Assembly: GCA_016214925.1 (NCBI GenBank)
Contig: JACRMO010000121.1
Coordinates: 1 to 20,852 of the forward strand
Length of the DNA: 20,852 bases
Reading direction: 5' to 3'
Source of the DNA: Gammaproteobacteria bacterium
GTDB taxonomy: Bacteria > Pseudomonadota > Gammaproteobacteria > Thiohalobacterales > Thiohalobacteraceae
A model generated the notes under the pieces. The model ran no database searches. It was not told the DNA's origin and saw only the letters and a program-made list of their open reading frames with translations. Made by a program: the position numbers and the translations under genes. Of the stretch, positions 8,653 to 15,443 are shown piece after piece; within the stretch, counting starts at the first letter, position 1, and the number at the start of each line of letters is the position of its first letter.

Positions 8653-9396
8653 ATGAACCCTCCCGACCCGACCGCAGCCCAGGCCGATGATCCCAACGTG
8701 GTCTTTCACGTCCACGGCGTCACCAAGGTCTACCCCATGGGCGAGGTCGAGGTGCAGGCACTGCGCGGCGTGGATATGGACCTCTACAGCGGTGAACTGG
8801 TGGTGCTGCTCGGTCCATCGGGCAGTGGCAAATCCACTTTGTTGAACATCCTCGGCGGCCTGGATACACCGACCGCCGGACATGTGCTTTATCGTGGTCG
8901 CGATCTCACCCGCGCCAGCGAACGCGAGTTGACCGACTACCGGCGTTATCACGTCGGCTTCGTATTTCAGTTTTACAACCTCATTCCCAGTCTTACCGCG
9001 CGCGAGAATGTCGCCGTCGTGACCGAAATCGCGCGCCAGCCCATGCGCCCGGAGGAGGCGCTGGAATTGGTGGGCCTGGGTAATCGGTTGGATCATTTTC
9101 CCGCCCAACTGTCCGGCGGTGAACAACAGCGCGTGGCCATCGCGCGTGCGATAGCCAAGAATCCGGAAGTGCTGCTGTGCGACGAGCCGACCGGCGCGCT
9201 GGATTCGGCGACGGGTATCGTCGTGCTGGAGGCCATCGAACGCGTCAACCGCGAACTGGGCACGGCCACGGCGGTGATCACGCACAATGCCAGTATCGCG
9301 CAGATGGCCGATCGCGTGATCTACATGGGCGACGGCTTGATTACCCACGTCGACACCAACGCGACGCGCAAGGCGCCGCGCGAGTTGAGCTGGTAG
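8653..9396 (+). CDS. ABC transporter ATP-binding protein (MacB/LolD type)
   Basis: This 247-residue ATPase powers the following FtsX-type permease. All motifs are present: Walker A GPSGSGKS (54-61), Q-loop Q106, the signature LSGGEQQR (153-160), Walker B VLLCDEPT (173-180), the D-loop ALD and H-loop H211. The sequence FQFYNLIPSLTARENV is typical of the LolD/MacB/FtsE group, which couples to mechanotransmission-type exporters rather than channel importers. The frame is open further upstream, but that extension lies inside the preceding gene and has no family sequence, so the ATG at 8653 is preferred. Its TAG stop abuts the ATG of the permease, so expression should be coupled. Confidence 0.95.
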   Translation: MNPPDPTAAQADDPNVVFHVHGVTKVYPMGEVEVQALRGVDMDLYSGELVVLLGPSGSGKSTLLNILGGLDTPTAGHVLYRGRDLTRASERELTDYRRYHVGFVFQFYNLIPSLTARENVAVVTEIARQPMRPEEALELVGLGNRLDHFPAQLSGGEQQRVAIARAIAKNPEVLLCDEPTGALDSATGIVVLEAIERVNRELGTATAVITHNASIAQMADRVIYMGDGLITHVDTNATRKAPRELSW

Positions 9397-11760
9397 ATGC
9401 GCGCCCTCGACCGCAAGCTGCTCCGGGATCTCTGGTATCTGCGCGGCCAGGCGCTGGCGATTGCACTGGTGATCGGCGCGGGCCTGGCCGCGGTGCTGAT
9501 GTCCATCAGCACCCTCGACTCGTTGCAAACCACCCGCGCGATCTATTACCGCGATTATGGCTTCGCGCACATCTTCGCCTCGCTCAAGCGCGCCCCGGAA
9601 TCCCTGGGCGAACGCATCGCGGCACTGCCCGGTGTGGACCGGGTCGCCACGCGCGTGTGGGCGCCGGTCACGATCGAGATCGCGGGTTTCACCGACCCGG
9701 TGTCCGGGCTGCTGGTATCCGCGCCGCGCGCGGGCCGGGCCGATCTCAACCGTTTATATCTGCGCGCCGGACGTCTGCTGGACCCAAACCGATCCGACGA
9801 AGTCATCATCGGCGACGCCTTCGCCGAGGCGCACGCGTTCAAACCCGGTGACCGCTTGGGTGTGATTGTTAACGGCAAACGCAAACAGCTCAACATCGTC
9901 GGCATCGCCCTGTCGCCGGAATTCATCTACCAGATTTCCCCGCACGCGATCTTTCCCGACTTCGCGCGTTTCGGCGTGCTGTGGATGGCGCATGACGCGC
10001 TGGCGACCGCCTTCGATATGGATGGCGCCTTCAACAATGTCACGCTCACGCTGGCACGCGGCGCGCGCGAGGCCGATGTCATCGAGCGGCTCGACGCCGT
10101 GCTGGAACGCTATGGCGGACTCGGCGCCTACGGACGCGAGGATCAGCTCTCGCACCGTTTTCTGTCGCAGGAATTCACTCAACTGGAGCAAATGGGCCGC
10201 ACCTTCTCGGTGATCTTCCTCGGCGTGGCGGTGTTTTTGCTGAATATGGTGGTCACGCGTCTGGTCAGCACTCAACGCGAAGAGATTGCCACGCTCAAGG
10301 CCTTCGGTTACAGCAATGCGTCGATTGGTCTGCACTATGCCAAACTGGTGGTGGCCATCGTGCTGCTGGGTATCGTCGCCGGTGTGGCCGCCGGCATCTG
10401 GCTGGGCCAGGGCCTGTCGCACACGTATATGGAGTACTACCGTTTCCCTTATCTGCATTTCCAACTGCGTCCGAGCATCGTGCTGGGCGCGACGCTGACG
10501 ACGGCCGTGGCGGCACTGATCGGCACCGTATTCGCCGTGCGTCGCGCGGTGCGTCTGCCACCGGCACAGGCGATGCGTCCGGAACCGCCGCCGCTGTACC
10601 GCGCCACGTTGATGGAACGCCTGGGCCTGCAACGCTGGTTGAGCCAGCCCAGCCGCATGATCCTGCGCCACATCGAACGCCGCCCGGTCAAATCCGCGCT
10701 GTCGGTGCTCGGCATAGGCCTGGCCGGCGGCATCGTGATCTCCGGCACATTCATGACTGACGCGGTCGACTTCATGGTCGAAGCGGAATTCCGCATGGCG
10801 CAGCGCGAAGATATCGCCGTGAGTTTCACTGAACCGACCTCGTATCGCGCGCTGCACGAACTCGCCGCGCTGCCGGGCGTCACACGTGTCGAACCGGTAC
10901 GCGCGGTGCCGGTGCGGCTACGGCACGGCCAGCATATCTATCGCACCGCCATCCAAGGCCTCGCCCCCGACGCCGATTTGCACCGCACCCTGGACACCCA
11001 TCTGCAACCGGTGAGTTTTCCACCGGATGGCATCGTGCTGACCGATTATCTGGGTACACGCCTCGACCTTAAACCCGGCGATCTGCTCACCGTGGAAGTG
11101 CTCGACGGCAGCCAACCGGTGCGCGAGGTGCCGGTGGTCGGCTTCGTGCAGCAGTACATCGGCACCGGTGGCTATATGGATCTCGCCGCGCTCAACCGCC
11201 TGCTGCGCGAGGATCGGGCGATCACCGGCGCCTTTCTCGCCGTCGACGCACACCAGCGCGAGAACGTGTATGCGCGGCTCAAGAAGATGCCGCGCGTGGC
11301 CGGCGTGCAGGTACACGAAAACGCCATCCGCAACTATTACGCGAGCATCGGCGATTTGCTGCTGACCTTCATGACCTTCATCGCCGGCCTGGCCGGTGCG
11401 ATCACCTTCGGCGTGGTCTACAACAGCGCGCGCATCACGCTCTCCGAACGCAGCCGCGAACTGGCCAGTCTGCGCGTGCTGGGTTTCACCCGCGGCGAGA
11501 TCGCCTACATTCTGCTTGGCGAGTTGGCGTTGCTCACGCTGGCGGCCATCCCCTTGGGTTTCATGGTCGGCCGCGCGCTGTCCGCGCATTTCATCGCCAC
11601 CATCCACCAGGAACTGTTCCGCGTGCCCTTGGTCCTCAACCCCGACACCTATGCGCTGTCCGCCGGCATCGTGCTGGCCTCGGCGATCATATCGGGGTTG
11701 ATCGTGCGCCGGCGGCTGGATAGATTGGATTTGATCGCTGTGTTAAAAACCAAAGAATGA
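9397..11760 (+). CDS. FtsX-like ABC permease with two FtsX units
   Basis: An inner-membrane permease of 787 residues. It has an N-terminal membrane helix (about 18-38), then a large periplasmic MacB-type domain, and a first FtsX domain with three helices from about residue 268 (TFSVIFLGVAVFLLN) to 395. The layout then repeats: a helix after RRPVKSALSVLGIG (about 430), a second periplasmic domain, and a second FtsX domain from about 648 to 780 with the typical ERSRELASLRVLGFT coupling segment. The duplicated arrangement makes a single chain act as both halves of the transporter, as in some lipoprotein or DevC-like exporters. Its TGA stop overlaps the ATG of the adaptor (ATGA). The cargo is unknown. 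Confidence 0.92.
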   Translation: MRALDRKLLRDLWYLRGQALAIALVIGAGLAAVLMSISTLDSLQTTRAIYYRDYGFAHIFASLKRAPESLGERIAALPGVDRVATRVWAPVTIEIAGFTDPVSGLLVSAPRAGRADLNRLYLRAGRLLDPNRSDEVIIGDAFAEAHAFKPGDRLGVIVNGKRKQLNIVGIALSPEFIYQISPHAIFPDFARFGVLWMAHDALATAFDMDGAFNNVTLTLARGAREADVIERLDAVLERYGGLGAYGREDQLSHRFLSQEFTQLEQMGRTFSVIFLGVAVFLLNMVVTRLVSTQREEIATLKAFGYSNASIGLHYAKLVVAIVLLGIVAGVAAGIWLGQGLSHTYMEYYRFPYLHFQLRPSIVLGATLTTAVAALIGTVFAVRRAVRLPPAQAMRPEPPPLYRATLMERLGLQRWLSQPSRMILRHIERRPVKSALSVLGIGLAGGIVISGTFMTDAVDFMVEAEFRMAQREDIAVSFTEPTSYRALHELAALPGVTRVEPVRAVPVRLRHGQHIYRTAIQGLAPDADLHRTLDTHLQPVSFPPDGIVLTDYLGTRLDLKPGDLLTVEVLDGSQPVREVPVVGFVQQYIGTGGYMDLAALNRLLREDRAITGAFLAVDAHQRENVYARLKKMPRVAGVQVHENAIRNYYASIGDLLLTFMTFIAGLAGAITFGVVYNSARITLSERSRELASLRVLGFTRGEIAYILLGELALLTLAAIPLGFMVGRALSAHFIATIHQELFRVPLVLNPDTYALSAGIVLASAIISGLIVRRRLDRLDLIAVLKTKE

Positions 11761-12934
11761 CACGAGACTTGCGCATGACTATGCCACGACATTGGGGGCT
11801 TGGACTGACCGCGCTGGCGCTGATCGCCGCGTTGGCGTGGGGCTTTATGCCGCGCCCGATACCGGTCGATATCGCGAGCGCGCAACGCGCGCCGCTGCGC
11901 GTTACCGTGGAGGAAGAAGGCCGCACGCGGGTGATCGATCGCTATGTGGTATCGGCCCCCGTGGCGGGTTATGCCCGGCGCATCGATCTGCAGGTGGGCG
12001 ATGCGATCGAACAGGGACAGACGCTGGTGGAACTCGAACCCCTGCGCGCCGACGTCCTCGATCCGCGCAGCCGCGCCACGGCCGAGGCACGCGTGGCGGC
12101 GGCCGAGGCCGGTCTACAGATGGCCGAACAGAACGTCCGCGCCGCGGCCACCGATGCGGAGGCCGCATCTCGCTCGAAGAACGCGACCGTGCCGAGGCGA
12201 CTGTGCAACGCAGCGAGGCGACGCGGCGTTCGGCGACGTTCGCCGTGGACGTTGCGCGGCATGAACTGGAGGCCGCGCGTACCGCGCTGGAATACGCGGG
12301 CGCACGCGCGGCCGGACAAAATCCGGAACAGGTCACCGTACACGCGCCGATCAGCGGCCGCGTGCTCGGTATCCCACGCGAAAGCGAAGGCGTCGTCGGC
12401 CCGGGACAGGCGTTGATCGAAGTCGGCGACCCTGCCGCACTGGAAATCGAAATCGAAGTGCTGTCCGCCGATGCCGTGCGTATTCTGGCAGGTATGGGGG
12501 CCGGCATGCCGGTCGAATTCACCCGCTGGGGCGGCCCCGATCCACTCGCGGGCCGCGTGCGCGTGGTCGAACCCACCGGCTTCACCAAAATCTCCGCCTT
12601 GGGCGTGGAAGAACAACGTGTGCGCATCATCGCCGACATCACCACGCCCTTGGAATCCCGGCTACGTATCGGCGACGGTTATCGCGTGGAAGCGGATTTC
12701 ATCCTCTGGCAAGGCGAAGCTGTGTTGCAGATACCGGCCAGCGCCCTGTTCCGCCACGGTGATAGCTGGGCCGTGTTCCGCTACGATGGCTCGCGCGCCC
12801 GACTGCACCCGGTCGAGGTCGGGCACAACAACGGCTTCGCGGCGGAGATCGTCAGGGGACTTGATGTCGATGACCAGGTCATCGTGCATCCCAGCGATGC
12901 AATTGACGATGGCGTGCGGGTTACGTCGCGCTGA
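11757..12934 (+). pseudogene. HlyD/MacA-type periplasmic adaptor, frameshifted
   Basis: The ATG overlaps the permease stop (ATGA). A membrane anchor covers about residues 11-30, followed by the first biotinyl-lipoyl half (RVIDRYVVSAPVAGYARRIDLQ... split; about 55-95) and the first arm of the helical hairpin (AEARVAAAEAGLQMAEQNVRA). At about 12163-12170 the sequence jumps frame. The second hairpin arm (ISLEERDRAEATVQR), the second lipoyl half (VHAPISGRVLGI) and the beta-barrel and membrane-proximal domains continue in the other frame to the TGA at 12932-12934. In related adaptors some 15 residues of the hairpin tip lie between the two arms. Their absence suggests a short deletion that also shifted the frame. 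As written, a protein of about 220 residues with a nonsense tail would be made and the exporter would lack a working adaptor. A sequencing or assembly error is the alternative. Confidence 0.85.
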
Positions 12935-12948
12935 GTAGCGATGGCCTT

Positions 12949-13185
12949 CTAATCACGGGTACCGCAGCATCCCGATTCGCCGGCGGTGCGCGCCTGCTGG
13001 ATGGGCGGACACGGCACACTGCCGTAGGAACAGAACACGCAGCAGTCGCCCGGTTTGGGCCGCAGCAGCGTCTTGCAGGCCGGGCACTCATGAAACCACT
13101 GGCAGGCGTCGGTGGGCATGGTCAGTGTCTCGACATGACCGCACGCCGGACAGGTCAGTACCGATTCCAACTGGATAGCGTGCAT
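12949..13185 (-). CDS. GDCCVxC-domain small cysteine-rich protein
   Basis: A 78-residue protein with 12 cysteines or so. CPAC (12-15), C28 and CPAC (34-37) look like paired metal-binding knuckles. The family hallmark GDCCVFC (46-52) is followed by SYGSVPCPPIQ. Proteins of this family are annotated as GDCCVxC (seleno)proteins; some members use selenocysteine in the motif, but here all positions are cysteine codons. It lies 113 bp downstream of the arsenite pump on the same strand. An extended -10-like TGGTATGCT (13223-13231 complement) in that gap could give it its own promoter. The location suggests thiol-metal(loid) handling; the biochemical function is not known to me. The gene ends 14 bases from the convergent adaptor gene. 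Confidence 0.85.
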   Translation of the reverse strand: MHAIQLESVLTCPACGHVETLTMPTDACQWFHECPACKTLLRPKPGDCCVFCSYGSVPCPPIQQARTAGESGCCGTRD

Positions 13186-13298
13186 AAATCCAATGCTCCC
13201 ATTGATGCGTTAACGACACCGCAGCATACCACTGAACTGCGTACCCGGAGCCGAGGTGCCGACCGGACAACGGCGAGCGTGTGCGTTCCGGAGAGAAA

Positions 13299-14372
13299 TC
13301 AGCCGCGCTCATACCAGCCGCGGCTGGCATTGGCGATCTTTACCACCGACAGCATTACCGGCACCTCGACCAGCACGCCGACGACGGTGGCGAGCGCGGC
13401 ACCTGACTCGAAGCCAAACAAACTTATGGCGGCGGCCACCGCGAGTTCGAAGAAATTGCTCGCGCCGATCAGCGCGGCGGGCGCGGCGACACAGTGGGCG
13501 ACACCGAGTTTGCGACTGAGCAGATAGGCTAGCCCGGAATTGAAATACACCTGGATCAGGATCGGCACGGCGAGCAGCAGGATGATCAGTGGTTGCTTCA
13601 ATATCTGCTCGCCTTGAAAACCAAACAGCAGGATCAGGGTTGTCAACAGCGCGGTGAGCGAGACCGGGCCGAGGGTCTTGATGGTGCGGGCCAGTCGATC
13701 AGGATCCTCGGTGTGCGCCAGCAGCAGACGACGCCACACTTGCGCGAATACCACCGGGATAACGATGTATAGCAGCACGGACAGGAACAGCGTGTCCCAA
13801 GGTACCGTGATCGCCGATAGCCCCAGCAATAGGCCAACGATGGGCGCGAAGGCGAACACCATGATGACATCGTTGAGTGCGACTTGGGTGAGCGTGAAGT
13901 GTGGTTCGCCGTTGGTGAGATGACTCCAGACGAACACCATCGCCGTGCAGGGTGCGGCGGCGAGCAGGATCAGACCGGCGATGTAACTGTCGATCTGTTC
14001 GGCCGGCAGCCAGGGTGCGAACAGGCCGCGGATGAAGATCCAACCGAGCAGCGCCATGGAGAATGGTTTTACCGCCCAGTTCACAAACAACGTGACGCCC
14101 ACGCCCTTCCAGTGTTCGCGCACATGATGCAGCGCGCCGAAGTCGATCTTCAGGAGCATGGGGATGATCATCAGCCAGATCAGCACGGCGACCGGCAGAT
14201 TGACCTGGGCGATTTCCATGCGGCCGATGGCCTGGAATGGTGTCGGCAGGGAATGTCCCAGCGCAATGCCCACGACGATGCACAGAAACACCCACACGGT
14301 CAGATAACGCTCGAAGACACCCAGCGACGCACCGCTGGCGCGCTTGGCCGTGACTTCGCATTGCGCGCTCAT
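13299..14372 (-). CDS. acr3: ACR3-family arsenite efflux permease
   Basis: A 357-residue integral inner-membrane protein with about ten hydrophobic segments, the length and pattern of bacterial Acr3. It exports As(III) driven by the membrane potential. The essential cysteine of the family is in APCTAMVFVWSHLT (C142), and the later helix GASNFFELAVAA carries the conserved glutamate. The start ATG at 14372 overlaps the arsC stop (ATGA), which argues for translational coupling. The frame stays open upstream, but that part is antisense-free sequence of arsC in another frame and is not part of this protein. The hydrophobic profile is unbroken, so the pump looks functional. Confidence 0.95.
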   Translation of the reverse strand: MSAQCEVTAKRASGASLGVFERYLTVWVFLCIVVGIALGHSLPTPFQAIGRMEIAQVNLPVAVLIWLMIIPMLLKIDFGALHHVREHWKGVGVTLFVNWAVKPFSMALLGWIFIRGLFAPWLPAEQIDSYIAGLILLAAAPCTAMVFVWSHLTNGEPHFTLTQVALNDVIMVFAFAPIVGLLLGLSAITVPWDTLFLSVLLYIVIPVVFAQVWRRLLLAHTEDPDRLARTIKTLGPVSLTALLTTLILLFGFQGEQILKQPLIILLLAVPILIQVYFNSGLAYLLSRKLGVAHCVAAPAALIGASNFFELAVAAAISLFGFESGAALATVVGVLVEVPVMLSVVKIANASRGWYERG

Positions 14373-14806
14373 GTCATTTCGCCTGCACGGAGACGTTGCA
14401 GCAGATCGGCGACGCGGTTGCGGATATCGTCGCGGCTGGCGCGGAAATTCGCCATGATCTCCGCTTCCGTACCGGTGGCCTTGGCGGGATCGGTCAACGG
14501 CCAGTGTTCCTTGCGTACACGGCCCGGCACCACCGGGCAATGCTCGTCGGCATGGCCGCACACCGTGACCAGGTAATCTGCGGCGTTAAGCATTGCATCG
14601 GTGAGCTTGGTGGATTCCTGCATGGAAATGTTCACACCCGCTTCCTGCATCACCGCGATGGCGCGCGGATTCTTACCATGCGCCTCGATACCGGCGGATT
14701 GCACGGTCAGCCAGTCATCCCCCAACTCACTATTCAGCCGGCGCGCCCAACCTTCGGCCATCTGCGAGCGACAGGAGTTACCGGTACACAGAAATAGCAG
14801 ATTCAT
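14369..14806 (-). CDS. arsC: Arsenate reductase, LMW-phosphatase type (thioredoxin-coupled)
   Basis: This 145-residue cytoplasmic enzyme reduces As(V) to As(III) for export. The P-loop CTGNSCR (C7-R13) gives the nucleophile C7. The redox pair C83/C90 lies in TVCGHADEHC. Three cysteines in this arrangement define the thioredoxin-linked ArsC class of the low-molecular-weight phosphatase fold. The DP motif is present in LTDPAKA (105-111). A good ribosome site (GAGGGG, 14812-14817 complement) overlaps the arsR stop. The gene is the second in the arsR-arsC-acr3 operon. Confidence 0.95.
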   Translation of the reverse strand: MNLLFLCTGNSCRSQMAEGWARRLNSELGDDWLTVQSAGIEAHGKNPRAIAVMQEAGVNISMQESTKLTDAMLNAADYLVTVCGHADEHCPVVPGRVRKEHWPLTDPAKATGTEAEIMANFRASRDDIRNRVADLLQRLRAGEMT

Positions 14807-14815
14807 GCATGCCCC

Positions 14816-15166
14816 TCAGCAACAGGCCGCGCCCGGCCGGTTGGGCATGCGCGCGAGCTTGCTCCGGTCGAGGCTGAAAAGTTTTTGTTCGCCGATGCCG
14901 CGCGCGGTTTCGCGCAGGACTGCCTTGGCCCACGCTGGCAGCTCCGGGTTCAATTGGTAGTACACCCATTGCCCCTGCCGACGGTCGAGCACAATGCCCT
15001 GATCGCGCAGCGTGGCCAGATGCCGTGAGATCTTCGGCTGGATCAAATTCAAGGCATGAGTCAATTCGCAGACGCACAGCTCGCGCTCGCTGGCCAGCAG
15101 CATCAGACAGCGCAGGCGTGTGGGATCGGCGAGCGCCTTGAAGAAGAGTTCGGAATCGATGTCCAT
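14816..15166 (-). CDS. arsR: ArsR-family arsenic-responsive repressor
   Basis: A 116-residue winged-helix repressor, first gene of the ars operon. The family start FFKALADPTRLRCLMLL is present, as is the ELCVCEL metalloid site (C31 and C33) in the helix preceding the recognition helix (SRHLATLRDQGIV). A terminal CC pair (115-116) may supply further thiol ligands. It should release its operator when As(III) or Sb(III) binds. No Shine-Dalgarno sequence precedes the ATG at 15166, and the probable transcription start is only a few bases away, so translation may be leaderless. It presumably represses the whole operon through the dyad at 15176-15195. Confidence 0.94.
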   Translation of the reverse strand: MDIDSELFFKALADPTRLRCLMLLASERELCVCELTHALNLIQPKISRHLATLRDQGIVLDRRQGQWVYYQLNPELPAWAKAVLRETARGIGEQKLFSLDRSKLARMPNRPGAACC

Positions 15167-15174
15167 GCGACCAA

Positions 15175-15203
15175 CATATACGCTATAGCATATATACGGT
15201 CAA
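15175..15203 (-). promoter_or_regulatory. ars operon promoter
   Basis: Reading the minus strand, TTGACC (15203-15198), a 17-bp spacer and TATATG (15180-15175) form a sigma-70 promoter. Transcription should begin near 15168, almost at the arsR ATG. It is the most AT-rich spot in an otherwise GC-rich region. Confidence 0.7.
15176..15195. promoter_or_regulatory. Probable ArsR operator
   Basis: ATATA-c-GCTATAGC-a-TATAT is a 20-bp near-perfect dyad lying across the -10 box and spacer, where a bound repressor would block polymerase. In addition AGCATATAT occurs twice, 16 bp apart (15187 and 15203), suggesting a second weaker binding site overlapping the -35 box. Confidence 0.65.
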
Positions 15204-15293
15204 GCATATATTAATGACCTGGATACCTGCCTGTACTGGCCACGTCGAATCGTCGCCATGCCCACCCTGGTGACTAGCCGGGCTACGCGGCCA

Positions 15294-15333
15294 GGATTCG
15301 GACTCGGGATTCGGGCTCGGGCTCGGGCTTAGG
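15294..15333. repeat. Short degenerate 13-bp tandem repeat
   Basis: GGATTCGGACTCG (15294-15306) is followed by GGATTCGGGCTCG (15307-15319), with one mismatch, and then a decayed third unit. Similar GATTCGGG tracts are known between genes of some proteobacteria. The remaining 15220-15443 spacer between arsR and the diguanylate cyclase shows no gene or clear promoter. Confidence 0.6.
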
Positions 15334-15443
15334 CCTTCGCTGCTTAGCGGTGGCCGCATGTCATGGCAGCGGCTGGAACATAAATTGCCTCCTCAACGGG
15401 TTGTGGTCATCCTTGGTTTCACAAACGGTGAAGGGTTCATGCA

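Noticed and set aside
9754..10857. 367-residue minus-strand frame inside the permease gene
   Set aside because: It is antisense to a continuous FtsX-type coding sequence and has histidine/arginine-rich shadow composition.
14373..14561. 63-residue N-terminal extension of the Acr3 frame
   Set aside because: It overlaps arsC, is arginine-rich and hydrophilic, and the ATG at 14372 overlapping the arsC stop fits the family start.
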